This document shows positions 1 to 9,316 of a stretch of 64,000 nucleotides of DNA, in pieces. Under the pieces are notes generated by a model. The model saw nothing but the letters and a program-made list of their open reading frames with translations, had not been told where the DNA came from and made no database searches. Within the stretch, counting starts at the first letter, position 1. Each line of letters begins with the position of its first letter. The translations under genes and the position numbers were made by a program. The DNA is from Candidatus Endomicrobiellum basalitermitum. Its GTDB lineage: Bacteria; Elusimicrobiota; Endomicrobiia; Endomicrobiales; Endomicrobiaceae. The stretch covers positions 57,424 to 121,423 of the forward strand of contig JAITDN010000004.1 of NCBI GenBank assembly GCA_031282525.1. Direction: 5' to 3'.

Positions 1-1004
1 TGATGCATATCTGATATCCAACCCGAGTCAACAGCTGCCCTTGAAGCACCTATAGCACCACCTAAACACTCAGTGAGTTCCTTAATTAATTTAAGACCTT
101 CTGGTTTACCTAACCCTCTTCCGACAGATACAACAATATTTGCATCACTAAGATTAACAATATTAGGAATATTTTTTACAAAACTTAAAAATTTTGTTCT
201 ATTTAACAAAGTCCGTGTATCCACTTTATATTCAATAATCTCTCCATTTCTTCCCACTTCTGCTCTAGCTTCTTTGAAAACCTTATATCTTACCGTAGCC
301 ATTTGTGGACGATGTTTTGAAGTCAAAATAGTTGCCATGATATTTCCATCAAAGGCCGGTCTTGTTTGTTGAAGATTTTTTGTTACAGTATCCACTTCCA
401 ATGAAGTACAGTCTGCAGTAAGGCCTGTATGAATCCTCGCTGCAACTCTTGCTGCAAATGAACGGCCTATATTTGTTGCACCCATTAAAATAATCTCAGG
501 TCTTTCTCTTTCTATAAGTTCAGTTAAAATACTAGCATAAGGATCGTCCTGAAACTCGACAAAAATAGGGTCGTCACAAACATAAACTTTATTCGCTCCT
601 CTTTCTATTAATTCTTGAGCTTTTGACTTAATACCACTACCTATCAAAACAGCACTTAAAAATGTCCCAAGTTCTTCCGCAAGTATATGACCTTTATTTA
701 AAAGTTCATATACAATATTTGATACCTTACCATGCCTCTGTTCCGCATAAACCCATACACCTCTATATAAGCTTTTATCAATTTCACTTTGTACTTCATA
801 TTTTCTCAGTTCTATTGCATCAAACTTACAGATACGAATACAAGATCCGCAATACGAACATTTATTTAAATCTATAACTGCAAGCTCAAATCTCCTATTA
901 TACTCTAGTCTTTCAAGTACTGAAATTGCACCAAAAGGACATTCACTTTCACACATCTTACAACCGACACATTTGTCAGTTAACACTCTTATATTATTTC
1001 CCAT
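1..1004 (-). CDS. etfA: Electron transfer flavoprotein alpha subunit with N-terminal ferredoxin domains (3' end cut by window)
   Basis: The reading frame opens at the ATG at 1004 and is still open at base 1, so about 334 residues are visible and the C-terminus lies outside. The N-terminus has two C-x2-C-x2-C-x3-C clusters (Cys 12/15/18/22 and 49/52/55/59), a two-[4Fe-4S] ferredoxin module. The EtfA fold follows, ending in the FAD-binding region with motif ASRAAVDSGW near the cut. EtfA carries FAD and, with EtfB, passes electrons between NADH, ferredoxin and an acyl-CoA dehydrogenase. Ferredoxin-extended EtfA is known from the caffeyl-CoA reductase CarE of Acetobacterium and from some lactate dehydrogenase ETFs. 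It is third in an acd-etfB-etfA unit. An AAGGTG ribosome site precedes the start. Family call is firm; the bifurcating role is inferred. Confidence 0.93.
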   Translation of the reverse strand, partial: MGNNIRVLTDKCVGCKMCESECPFGAISVLERLEYNRRFELAVIDLNKCSYCGSCIRICKFDAIELRKYEVQSEIDKSLYRGVWVYAEQRHGKVSNIVYELLNKGHILAEELGTFLSAVLIGSGIKSKAQELIERGANKVYVCDDPIFVEFQDDPYASILTELIERERPEIILMGATNIGRSFAARVAARIHTGLTADCTSLEVDTVTKNLQQTRPAFDGNIMATILTSKHRPQMATVRYKVFKEARAEVGRNGEIIEYKVDTRTLLNRTKFLSFVKNIPNIVNLSDANIVVSVGRGLGKPEGLKLIKELTECLGGAIGASRAAVDSGWISDMH

Positions 1005-1147
1005 TTAAACAACACCTTAAATAAAGTTTAGAGTTTAAAGTATTCAAAAGCAAATAAAATTTTAGACATGCTCTTTTGCAAAACTTATGAGGATACACTA
1101 AACAAAATAATTTATATTTAATTGTCACTAAATCTATAATTGCTTTA

Positions 1148-1933
1148 TTAAACTATTCCTAATTCAGATAGTCTTCTAACTAAAGCAACTGCAATATCTT
1201 TTGCATCACCGCTAAATTTCTCTCCACAATTTCTTTGTGGAGGGGTAAAGATTTTCATAACTTGTGTTGGGGATCCATTAAGACCTATTTTTTTAGCATC
1301 TACACCTATAGTAGCAGCATCAAGGATTCTAATAAATGCTTTTTTTGAAAACATTTTAGATCTAAGAGACGGAATTCTTGGATTATTTATTTCTTTAACA
1401 ACTGTTAGAAGAGTCGGAAATGGACTTTCTATTAAGTCGTATCCATCTTCCATTATTCTTTCTACTCTAATCGATTTATCACTAAGCAATTCTATTTTCC
1501 TTACATAGGCTACATGAGGTATGTTAAGCATTTCTGCAACCCCAGGACCAACTTGTGCAGTATTACCATCCGATGCTTGCTTCCCACAAATAATAATATC
1601 ATAATTACCTATAAATTTTATTGCTGAAGATAAAGTATAAGATGTTGCTAAAGTATCTGCTCCTCCGAAAGTTCTATCACTTATTAAAAATGCTTCATCT
1701 GCACCCCTTGAGAGAGCCTCTCTTAAAGCAGATTCAGCTTGTGGAGGTCCCATTGTAATAACAATAACTTTCCCTCCAACTTTTTCCCTAATTCTTACAC
1801 CTTCTTCTATAGCGTATTCATCGAAAGGATTAATTACAGATTCTACACCATCTCTTTTAAGTCTTCCGGTTTTGGGGTCTATTTGCACATTTGTAACGCT
1901 AGGAACTTGTTTAATACAAACAATTATATTCAT
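1148..1933 (-). CDS. etfB: Electron transfer flavoprotein beta subunit
   Basis: A 261-residue EtfB starting MNIIVCIKQVP. The frame extends five codons upstream to a GTG, but the G-rich run GGGGGGGA lies inside that extension at ideal spacing before the ATG at 1933, so the ATG is chosen. Visible family signatures are the N-terminal CIKQVP strand, the NPFDEYAIEEGVRI segment and DTLATSYTLS in the nucleotide-binding region. EtfB pairs with EtfA and in bifurcating ETFs binds the second FAD where NADH is oxidised. It sits between the acyl-CoA dehydrogenase gene and etfA, the same order as bcd-etfB-etfA and carC-carD-carE operons. The full length and lack of disruption suggest a working gene. Confidence 0.95.
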   Translation of the reverse strand: MNIIVCIKQVPSVTNVQIDPKTGRLKRDGVESVINPFDEYAIEEGVRIREKVGGKVIVITMGPPQAESALREALSRGADEAFLISDRTFGGADTLATSYTLSSAIKFIGNYDIIICGKQASDGNTAQVGPGVAEMLNIPHVAYVRKIELLSDKSIRVERIMEDGYDLIESPFPTLLTVVKEINNPRIPSLRSKMFSKKAFIRILDAATIGVDAKKIGLNGSPTQVMKIFTPPQRNCGEKFSGDAKDIAVALVRRLSELGIV

Positions 1934-1989
1934 ATTATCCCCCCCCACCCCCTACACATAATACATATTTATACAACTACATTTTTGTT

Positions 1990-3162
1990 CTATAATTTAG
2001 ATTTCGTTACATATTCTTTAATAAGATTAAGTGCAATTTCATTTTTTTGAATTTGACTTGTTCCTTCATAAAGAGTCGTAATTTTCGCATCTCTCATCAT
2101 TTTTTCTACAGGATACTCTTTAGTGTACCCATAGCCACCAAATATTTGTACAGCATTTATAGTAACTTTCATTGCTACCTCTGAGCAAAAAAGTTTTGCC
2201 ATAGCTGACTCTTTACTTGTACGCTTTACTTTTCCTGAATCAATCATTCTTGCGGAAGCGTAAAGTAATGCTCTTGCTGCCTCAATCTCAGTAGCCATCT
2301 CTGCAAGCATATGTTGTATCGCTTGAAAAGAAGCTATAGGTTGCCCAAACTGTACTCTTTTTCTTGCATAATTGACAGCCTCATTTAAAGCTCCTGTCGC
2401 GATCCCAAGTGCTTGAGCTGCAACACCCGGACGAGAATTGTCCAACGTAGTCTGTGCTATCATCAAACCTTGACCTTCTCTTCCAAGCAATCTACATCTA
2501 TGTATTTTACAATTATTAAATATGAGTTCTCTCGTAGAAGATGCTTTTATACCCATTTTTTTCTCTTTCTTGCCAAAACTAAAACCTATATCACCTTTTT
2601 CTAAAATAAAACATGATATTCCCCTTGCACCTCGAGAATGGTTAGTTTTTGCAAAAATTGTATACGTTTCCGCATCTCCACCATTAGTAATAAAACATTT
2701 GGCCCCATTTAATATATAATAATCTCCATCCTTAATAGCAGTTGTAGTCATTCCAGTCGCATCCGAACCAGCTCCTGACTCTGTTAAACCAAAAGCTGCA
2801 ATTTTCTTACCTAATGCAATATCAGGTAAATATTTCTTTTTTTGTTCTTCGTTGCCAGCTATTAAAATAGGGAAAGCACCTAGTGCTGTTGCAGCGAGTG
2901 ATAATGAAATCGCCCCATCAACTTTACAAAGCTCTTCAACTACAAGCACAAGACCCATAACACCTTTCCCAAAACCACCATATTCTTCAGGAATATATGT
3001 AGCAAATAAGTCAGCTTTGGCAAACTCTTTTACAATATCCCAAGGAAATTCTTCTTTTTCATCATAATATTCTCTTAAGGGTTTCATCTTTTCAAGTGCA
3101 ATTGTTCTTGCAGTTTCAACTATCATTTGCTCCTCTTCAGACAACATATAATCCATCACCAT
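1990..3162 (-). CDS. Acyl-CoA dehydrogenase (butyryl-CoA dehydrogenase / enoyl-CoA reductase type)
   Basis: A 390-residue flavoprotein of the acyl-CoA dehydrogenase family with the helical N-terminal domain, a middle beta domain (FGLTESGAGSDATG near residue 130) and the C-terminal helical domain. The catalytic glutamate lies in LYEGTSQIQ near residue 365. The start at 3162 has AGGAG seven bases upstream. With the ETF genes that follow it, it likely forms a short-chain acyl-CoA dehydrogenase/ETF complex that reduces an enoyl-CoA with NADH. No crotonase or thiolase gene lies nearby, so substrate could be crotonyl-CoA, caffeyl-CoA or another enoyl-CoA; this cannot be told from sequence alone. 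Placement directly after the fatty-acid synthesis operon may just reflect cotranscription. Confidence 0.93.
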   Translation of the reverse strand: MVMDYMLSEEEQMIVETARTIALEKMKPLREYYDEKEEFPWDIVKEFAKADLFATYIPEEYGGFGKGVMGLVLVVEELCKVDGAISLSLAATALGAFPILIAGNEEQKKKYLPDIALGKKIAAFGLTESGAGSDATGMTTTAIKDGDYYILNGAKCFITNGGDAETYTIFAKTNHSRGARGISCFILEKGDIGFSFGKKEKKMGIKASSTRELIFNNCKIHRCRLLGREGQGLMIAQTTLDNSRPGVAAQALGIATGALNEAVNYARKRVQFGQPIASFQAIQHMLAEMATEIEAARALLYASARMIDSGKVKRTSKESAMAKLFCSEVAMKVTINAVQIFGGYGYTKEYPVEKMMRDAKITTLYEGTSQIQKNEIALNLIKEYVTKSKL

Positions 3163-3223
3163 ATTAAAACTCCTATAGATAGTAACAAAGAAAGGCCAAA
3201 TAAGATTTATTGTTAGACATCAC

Positions 3224-3919
3224 TTATATTTTTATTTTTATCACAGAACGGTTTAAATTTTTCATTGCCTGCTTAGCAGCAGATTGATGAGACTCTTTTT
3301 TAGAATTCCCTATACCCTTTCCTAAGAATTTATCATTAACACACACAACAGCTTCAAATTTTTTGTCATGATCAGGCCCAACTTCTTTTATTATTGCATA
3401 CTTAGGCAGCTCTTTATAAACAGACTGGACAACTTCTTGCAACCTACTTTTATAATCAGTAATCAATATTTCTTTTTGATTATTTAAAAATTTTAAAACA
3501 AATTTTTTTGCACTTCCAAACCCACCGTCTAAATATATCGCTCCTATGACAGCTTCAAACACATCGCACAATAAACTATCTTTTATTCTTGCTTCATTTG
3601 TATTTTCATTTTTACCTAAGAACACATAAATTCCTAGATTTATTTCTCTAGCCCAATTACTCAAATTAGGAGTTGAAACAATCTGAGCTTTAAGTTGTGA
3701 CAACTTTCCCTCACTTTCATATGGATACTTTAAATAGAGAGTTTCTGCAACAATTGCTGAAAGAATACTATCTCCTAAAAACTCCATCCGTCCATTATAA
3801 TCTCTTTTCTCAGCTTCAGTAATACAAGATTTATGCGTTAAGGCCACATTTAAAACTTTGATGTCATTGAACCTATACTCAATAATCTTTTGAAGCTCTT
3901 CCTGATTTTTATTCAACAT
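3224..3919 (-). CDS. rnc: Ribonuclease III
   Basis: A 231-residue RNase III, which cleaves double-stranded RNA in rRNA and mRNA processing. The nuclease signature RMEFLGDSILSAIVAE lies near residue 44, and the second acidic site is DVFEAVIGAIYLDGG near residue 120. A C-terminal double-stranded RNA-binding domain ends with the typical KKESHQSAAKQAM stretch. The start codon overlaps the end of fabF by 11 bases, so the two genes are translationally coupled. The fabF-rnc pairing next to acpP is common in bacteria. Length and catalytic residues are normal. Confidence 0.97.
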   Translation of the reverse strand: MLNKNQEELQKIIEYRFNDIKVLNVALTHKSCITEAEKRDYNGRMEFLGDSILSAIVAETLYLKYPYESEGKLSQLKAQIVSTPNLSNWAREINLGIYVFLGKNENTNEARIKDSLLCDVFEAVIGAIYLDGGFGSAKKFVLKFLNNQKEILITDYKSRLQEVVQSVYKELPKYAIIKEVGPDHDKKFEAVVCVNDKFLGKGIGNSKKESHQSAAKQAMKNLNRSVIKIKI

Positions 3920-5150
3920 ATCTCTTTATTACAACAGTAGCATTGTGCCCACCAAAGCCTAAAGAATTTGAAATAGCACAATTAATATATTTCATTCTTG
4001 CAGTATTCGGAACATAATCTAAATCACATTCTGGATCAGGAGTTTCATAATTTATTGTAGGGTGTATAAAACCTCCCTGCATAGCAAGAACAGTAGCTGC
4101 AAATTCTACAACAGATGCACCGCCCAAAAGATGTCCCATCATTGACTTTGTAGATGAAATAGGTATTTTATATGCTCTTCTAGCAAAAACTTTTTTTATC
4201 GCAAAAGTTTCTATCTTATCATTTAAAACAGTTGATGTTCCATGCGCATTTATATAATCAACTTCTTCTTTAGAAATACCTGCATCAATTATAGCTTTCT
4301 CCATAGCCAAAACAGCCCCTTTACCTTCAGGCTCAGGAGCAGTAATATGATAAGCATCATTAGACGCCCCATATCCAACAAGTTCAACATATATTTTTGC
4401 CCCTCTATTTAACGCATGCTCTAGAGTCTCAAGCACAATCATACCAGCTCCTTCACCCATAACAAAACCATCGCGGTACTTATCAAAAGGCCTTGAAGCC
4501 CTTTGTGGATCATCATTTCTCCTAGACAAAGCCCTAATAGAGCAAAAACCAGCTAGTCCTAATGGAACAATAGCACCTTCTGCACCACCTGAAATCATCA
4601 CATCTACATCGCCACTGCGAAGCAATTGTAAAGCATCTCCAATAGCGCTGTTAGAAGATGCACATGCACTTGTAACAGTATAATTTGTTCCCGTAAAACC
4701 ATAATGAATAGCTATCTCAGCGGGAAGTATATTTGTAATTATCATAGGTATGAGAAAAGGACTTACTTTCCTAGGTCCTTGCGCTAAAAGGGTTTGTTCC
4801 TCAACCTCAATTACATCTAAACCACCAATTCCAGTTCCGCTTATAACACCGATTCTTGACAAATCTTCATCATGTAGATTAAGTTTTGAATCTTCAATAG
4901 CCATTTTTGCCGATGCAAATCCAAATTGTGTAAACCTTGCCATTCTTTTTATTTTCTTTTTATCAATAAATTGCTCAGGGGCAAAGTTTTTAACAACAGC
5001 CGCAAATCTTGTAGTATATGCACTTGTATCGAACGATTCAATAGCAGAAACACCTGACTTACCAATCTTTAATGCCCTGGTAAATTCAAAATTTCCTATA
5101 CCTATAGGTGTAACAACACCTATGCCAGTCACAACTACCCTCTTGCTCAT
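3909..5150 (-). CDS. fabF: 3-oxoacyl-[acyl-carrier-protein] synthase II
   Basis: A 413-residue ketoacyl-ACP synthase that elongates acyl-ACP by condensation with malonyl-ACP in the cytosol. The catalytic cysteine is in TSACASSNSAIGD near residue 165. The two histidines are in the motif NAHGTSTVLND near residue 305 and in TKSMMGHLLGG near residue 340. The C-terminus NSLGFGGHNATVV is typical. It begins nine bases after the acpP stop codon and overlaps rnc at its 3' end, placing it firmly in the fatty-acid operon. Full length with an intact Cys-His-His triad, so very likely functional. Confidence 0.98.
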   Translation of the reverse strand: MSKRVVVTGIGVVTPIGIGNFEFTRALKIGKSGVSAIESFDTSAYTTRFAAVVKNFAPEQFIDKKKIKRMARFTQFGFASAKMAIEDSKLNLHDEDLSRIGVISGTGIGGLDVIEVEEQTLLAQGPRKVSPFLIPMIITNILPAEIAIHYGFTGTNYTVTSACASSNSAIGDALQLLRSGDVDVMISGGAEGAIVPLGLAGFCSIRALSRRNDDPQRASRPFDKYRDGFVMGEGAGMIVLETLEHALNRGAKIYVELVGYGASNDAYHITAPEPEGKGAVLAMEKAIIDAGISKEEVDYINAHGTSTVLNDKIETFAIKKVFARRAYKIPISSTKSMMGHLLGGASVVEFAATVLAMQGGFIHPTINYETPDPECDLDYVPNTARMKYINCAISNSLGFGGHNATVVIKRYVE

Positions 5151-5159
5151 TTCAACATC

Positions 5160-5399
5160 CTACTTTGTAGCGTGAGCCTTAACATAATCTATAGCACTTC
5201 CAACTGTTTGAATTTTTTCTGCTTCTTCATCTGGAATTTCAATACCAAATTCTTCTTCAAAAGCCATAACAAGTTCTACGGTATCCAAAGAATCTGCACC
5301 TAAATCATTAACAAATGAGGCACCAATCACCACCTCAGCAGGATCTACACCCAACTGCTCAACAATAATTTTTTTTACTCTATCCTCAAAATCTGCCAT
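5160..5399 (-). CDS. acpP: Acyl carrier protein
   Basis: A 79-residue acidic protein whose Ser in [10 protein letters not shown] (about residue 38) is the 4'-phosphopantetheine attachment site. It shuttles acyl chains for the Fab enzymes encoded on both sides and donates acyl groups to PlsX and the Lpx acyltransferases found elsewhere in this window. A G-rich ribosome site (complement of the C run at 5411-5416) precedes the ATG. The gap of about 100 bases to fabG contains no clear terminator, so it probably shares the operon transcript, perhaps with an extra promoter to raise ACP levels. Confidence 0.98.
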   Translation of the reverse strand: MADFEDRVKKIIVEQLGVDPAEVVIGASFVNDLGADSLDTVELVMAFEEEFGIEIPDEEAEKIQTVGSAIDYVKAHATK

Positions 5400-5499
5400 T
5401 TCGTATATTCCCCCCCAATACTCTTAATTTTTGCATCAACTTCATACAAAAAAAACTTAGACTATCAAATTTAAAACTATAACCATCTTAATCTTAAGA

Positions 5500-6243
5500 T
5501 TACATGTACAAACCACCGTTAACAGACAAAATATGTCCAGTTATATAAGAAGAATCATCACACACTAAAAACAACGCTGCCCTTGCTACATCAATAGCTT
5601 CTCCAAATCTTCTAAGTGGTATTGCTGAAACCATAGTCTGCTTCCGCTCTTCCGTTAACTTATCTGTCATAGATGTACTAATAAATCCAGGAGCAATAGC
5701 ATTAACCAAAATATTTCTTGAAGCAAACTCCTTGGCACAAGTTTTAGTAATTGTAATTATACCTCCCTTTGATGCTGAGTAATTTATTTGACCTGCATTC
5801 CCTATTTGCCCTATAACAGAAGTTATATTTAGTATCCTACCATACTTTTGCCTAAACATAGGCTTGCTAACTGCTTTTATACAATTAAACACACCTTTTA
5901 AATTAACAGCTATAACTTCATCCCATTCTGTTTCTTTAATTTTTAAAACTAAATTATCTCTTGTTATCCCAGCATTGTTGACTAGTATATCTATTTTAGA
6001 AAAATTGTCAAGAGAAGTTTTAATCAAAGCTTCACAACTTTCTACTCTTGAAACATCTAAAGCAACTGGTACAGCTTCACAATTGTATTTTGCTATTATT
6101 TCATTAACTGTTTCTTGAGCTGATTCCATACTAGTTCCAGTAATTACAAGTTGTGCTCCTTCAGACGCAAAAAGTTCTGCTATAGCTTTCCCTATTCCTT
6201 TAGAAGAACCTGTAATAACTGCTGTTCTACCTTGAAGTTTCAT
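5500..6243 (-). CDS. fabG: 3-oxoacyl-[acyl-carrier-protein] reductase
   Basis: A 247-residue short-chain dehydrogenase/reductase that reduces 3-ketoacyl-ACP with NADPH. The Rossmann glycine motif is ITGSSKGIGKAIAE (about residues 10-23). The NNAG motif follows near residue 88, and the Ser-Tyr-Lys catalytic set is seen around ITSVIGQIGNAGQINYSASKGG (split here: Ser near 140, YSASK near 153). The C-terminus ITGHILSVNGGLYM is typical of FabG. Its ATG overlaps the fabD stop codon by four bases, showing translational coupling inside the fab operon. Confidence 0.97.
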   Translation of the reverse strand: MKLQGRTAVITGSSKGIGKAIAELFASEGAQLVITGTSMESAQETVNEIIAKYNCEAVPVALDVSRVESCEALIKTSLDNFSKIDILVNNAGITRDNLVLKIKETEWDEVIAVNLKGVFNCIKAVSKPMFRQKYGRILNITSVIGQIGNAGQINYSASKGGIITITKTCAKEFASRNILVNAIAPGFISTSMTDKLTEERKQTMVSAIPLRRFGEAIDVARAALFLVCDDSSYITGHILSVNGGLYM

Positions 6244-7172
6244 TTGCTTAACTCCGCAAGCGTTTTTTGTAAGCTCATTGAGTCCTCTATATTTAACACT
6301 TTCTTTGATTTGTCTATTCTTTTTAAAAGTCCAGATAAAATCCTACCTGGCCCAATTTCTATAAATCTATCAAAACCTGCACCAATAACATTATTTATAA
6401 TCTCATCCCATTTTACAGGACTCTTAATTTGCCTTATAAGTTTTTCCTTAACTGATAACTCATTAATGGTTAGCAATGCATCGCAGTTTGTAAACACTCC
6501 GAAAGACGGTACATTAAAATTATACTTATCAAGCTCTCTTGCCATATCATCCGCAGCTGAAATCATAAGAGAAGAATGAAATGGTCCAGAAACATTTAAA
6601 ATAATACATTTTGCTGCTCCCGCAGCAGTTGCAAGCTTAATTGCTTCATTTACAGATAACAAACTCCCCGCTATAACAATCTGTTCGGGAGAGTTAAAAT
6701 TGACTGGCTCACAAATACCAAAACTTGAAATTTGTTTACATATATATTCAACAACAGACTTTTTCAAACCAATAATTGCAGCCATAGTACCTGGATTTTT
6801 TTCAGATGCTTTCTGAATAAACTCTCCTCTTGCTCTGACCATCGCCAATCCATCTCTAAAATCAAAAAAACCAGCTGCACATAAGGCAGAATACTCGCCC
6901 AAAGAGTGGCCCGCAGCAACAAAGTCATTGACTGAAACATCATACAACTCCTTAAAAACCTCAAAAACAGCTACACTCACTGCAAATATCGCAGGCTGTG
7001 CATATTTGCTGAGTTTTAAAACCTCCTCCGGCCCATTGAAAATAACACTTTTAAGTTCATCTCCAGCTATATCTATTACTTCCCTAGCTTTTAGATATTT
7101 ATTATAAAGATCTTTTCCCATCCCAAGCCGTTGAACACCTTGCCCAGGAAACATCAATGCTATTTTGGCCAT
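6240..7172 (-). CDS. fabD: Malonyl-CoA:ACP transacylase
   Basis: A 310-residue transacylase that loads malonyl groups onto ACP. The N-terminus carries FPGQGVQ near residue 7, and the active serine is in the GHSLGEYSAL nucleophile elbow near residue 90. The distal histidine is in SGPFHSSLM near residue 200. The frame extends upstream to a TTG at 7184, but GAGAGGTG sits between that TTG and the ATG at 7172 as a ribosome site, so the ATG is chosen. It lies between fabH and fabG in the operon and overlaps fabG by four bases. Confidence 0.96.
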   Translation of the reverse strand: MAKIALMFPGQGVQRLGMGKDLYNKYLKAREVIDIAGDELKSVIFNGPEEVLKLSKYAQPAIFAVSVAVFEVFKELYDVSVNDFVAAGHSLGEYSALCAAGFFDFRDGLAMVRARGEFIQKASEKNPGTMAAIIGLKKSVVEYICKQISSFGICEPVNFNSPEQIVIAGSLLSVNEAIKLATAAGAAKCIILNVSGPFHSSLMISAADDMARELDKYNFNVPSFGVFTNCDALLTINELSVKEKLIRQIKSPVKWDEIINNVIGAGFDRFIEIGPGRILSGLLKRIDKSKKVLNIEDSMSLQKTLAELSK

Positions 7173-7309
7173 TACACCTCTCAAAAACTAAAAAAGTTTA
7201 TTTTAAATAAAAAACACACATACTTTTTTAAATCTAATAAATTTCAAAATCTTATTTTATAAATATTTTATTCCATTCTATTAAATCTCTAGCTAAAACA
7301 CTACTAGAA

Positions 7310-8299
7310 TTAAATTTTAATAACTGCGGCACCCCATGTGAATCCACCACCAAAAGCCACCAATTCTACAATATCTCCATTTTTCAACCTACCCGTTTTT
7401 ATAGCTTCATCCAAAGCTGTGATTGTAGTTGCTGAAGAAACATTCCCCGTCTTATGAATATTTACAAAAACCTTATCCATAGGAATACCCATTTTCTTTG
7501 CAACAGCTTCAATTATTCTCATATTTGCTTGATGAGGGATAAAAAGCTTTATATCTTCAAGTCTTTTTTCTGAAAACTTAAGTGCTTTCTCAGCAGCAAG
7601 AACCATTTTCGGAACAGCTACTCTGAAAACCTCTTTACCATGCATTTTTATCGTATGTAATTTTTCATTTATAGTATCTAACGTTGTAGGCTTAGATGTA
7701 CCACCCGCAGGCAAAAAAAGTAAATTTGAGTATGAACCATCTGCCCCTAAAAAAACAGATAAAATATCATCATCTTCATACGAGGCAGACAAAACCATTG
7801 CACCTGCACCATCTCCAAATAAAACGCATGTATTCCTGTCAGTCCAATCTGTAATTTTTGTAAGTTCATCAACACCAACTAATAAAATTTTTTTATACAA
7901 TCCCGATTCGATAAAAGCTTTTGCAATTGAAATTCCATATATAAAACCACTACATGAAGCAGATAAATCGAATGCTGGCACTGAAGAAATATTTAACTTT
8001 GTCTGCAAAAAACATGCCGTTGATGGAAACAACATGTCTGGAGTAACTGTTGCCACAAGTATCATATCTATTTGTCCAGGTAAAATATTCGCAAATTTCA
8101 AAGCCTCTGTAGAAGCTTTGAAAGCAAGCTCTGAGGTTGGTTCATTTTTCTCAGATACCCTTCTTTCCTTAATACCTGTTCTTGTACTTATCCATTCATC
8201 AGAGGTGTCAACTATTTTCTCTAAATCCAGATTAGTAAGAACTTTTTTAGGAAAATATGAACCTGTTCCTAAAATTTTCACACCTATTTTCTTTTTCAT
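7310..8299 (-). CDS. fabH: 3-oxoacyl-[acyl-carrier-protein] synthase III
   Basis: A 329-residue KAS III that starts fatty-acid synthesis by condensing acetyl-CoA with malonyl-ACP. The catalytic cysteine lies in SASCSGFIYG near residue 114. The histidine is in FIPHQANMRI near residue 250, and the Asn in HKTGNVSSATT near residue 285. The first codon directly abuts the plsX stop codon. The 125-base gap to fabD is AT-rich without a recognisable element. All catalytic residues are present. Confidence 0.97.
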   Translation of the reverse strand: MKKKIGVKILGTGSYFPKKVLTNLDLEKIVDTSDEWISTRTGIKERRVSEKNEPTSELAFKASTEALKFANILPGQIDMILVATVTPDMLFPSTACFLQTKLNISSVPAFDLSASCSGFIYGISIAKAFIESGLYKKILLVGVDELTKITDWTDRNTCVLFGDGAGAMVLSASYEDDDILSVFLGADGSYSNLLFLPAGGTSKPTTLDTINEKLHTIKMHGKEVFRVAVPKMVLAAEKALKFSEKRLEDIKLFIPHQANMRIIEAVAKKMGIPMDKVFVNIHKTGNVSSATTITALDEAIKTGRLKNGDIVELVAFGGGFTWGAAVIKI

Positions 8300-9316
8300 C
8301 TACCTATGTCCTTTACCATATCTTGCTATTGCTTCTTTGATTTCAGTTGCAAGATTATGCTTCACAGCTTTTGCTCCGGCAAAGATTGCATTTTTTACTG
8401 CTTTCCCATTTGAACTCCCGTGCCCTATTATACATATTCCATCGACACCTAAAAGTGGTGCACCACCAAATTCGCTATAATCAACTTTTTTCCTCAAATC
8501 CCTTATTGCAAGCCATAAAAAGGGAAGTGATGCCCATGCCACAGGATGCTGCTTCAATCCTTTTCTTACAAGCTTAAGCATCATCTCTGCAAGCCCTTCA
8601 CCAAATTTCAATATTACATTTCCTACAAACCCATCACATACAACAACATCCGCCTTCGCTCTGGGAATATCTCGTCCTTCAATATTCCCTACAAAATTTA
8701 TATCAGCTTTCTTTAAAAGTTCAAAAGCCGCTAAAGTAACCTTATTACCTTTTATAGGTTCTTCTCCAATTGAAACTAACCCAACTCTAGGCTTCTCTAT
8801 ACCAGCAACTTTTTCACAAAATAAACTTGACATTATTCCAAATTGAAGAAGGTATTCAGGCATGCAATCTACATTCGCCCCTACATCGGCAATTATGCAA
8901 AAACCATTAATAGTAGGGAAGTTTGTTGAAATCGCAGGTCTCAAAACACCCTCTATTCTTTTCAAATAAAAAAGTGCTGCTGCCATAGCAGCTCCAGAAT
9001 TGCCTAGAGAAATAAAAGCATCAGCTTTTCCATTCGCCACAAGCTGTGCACAAACACATAAAGAAGATTTTCTTTTTTGCCTTACAGCCTTCACAGGATG
9101 CTCATCCATAGTAATGATTTCAGGAGCATCCACTATCTCTATACTAAGTGACGTTAGACCATATCGTTTATCATACTTTAATAGCTCTTTAACTATAAGT
9201 TTTTCAGGACCTACAAGAATAATCTTGTGTTCAGATTCTTTAGCTGCAAAAACTGCTCCTTCAACTGTGGAAACTGGCGCAAAATCACCTCCCATAGCAT
9301 CAAGCGCAATTATCAT
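8300..9316 (-). CDS. plsX: Phosphate acyltransferase
   Basis: A 338-residue PlsX that makes acyl-phosphate from acyl-ACP, the first step of phospholipid synthesis with PlsY. The N-terminus IALDAMGGDFAP is diagnostic, and the family region SLGNSGAAMAAAL appears near residue 103. The ATG overlaps the rpmF TGA stop (ATGA), and its own end abuts fabH. The rpmF-plsX-fabH order is a widely conserved cluster that links ribosome and membrane synthesis. Full length and intact. Confidence 0.97.
   Translation of the reverse strand: MIIALDAMGGDFAPVSTVEGAVFAAKESEHKIILVGPEKLIVKELLKYDKRYGLTSLSIEIVDAPEIITMDEHPVKAVRQKRKSSLCVCAQLVANGKADAFISLGNSGAAMAAALFYLKRIEGVLRPAISTNFPTINGFCIIADVGANVDCMPEYLLQFGIMSSLFCEKVAGIEKPRVGLVSIGEEPIKGNKVTLAAFELLKKADINFVGNIEGRDIPRAKADVVVCDGFVGNVILKFGEGLAEMMLKLVRKGLKQHPVAWASLPFLWLAIRDLRKKVDYSEFGGAPLLGVDGICIIGHGSSNGKAVKNAIFAGAKAVKHNLATEIKEAIARYGKGHR

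Noticed and set aside
4750..5175. 141-codon plus-strand open frame
   Set aside because: Antisense to fabF, which has all catalytic motifs; no likeness to a protein family.
6151..6579. 142-codon plus-strand open frame
   Set aside because: Antisense to fabG and fabD across their overlap; cysteine- and serine-rich, low-complexity shadow.
8034..8480. 148-codon plus-strand open frame
   Set aside because: Antisense to fabH and plsX, both intact with clear motifs.
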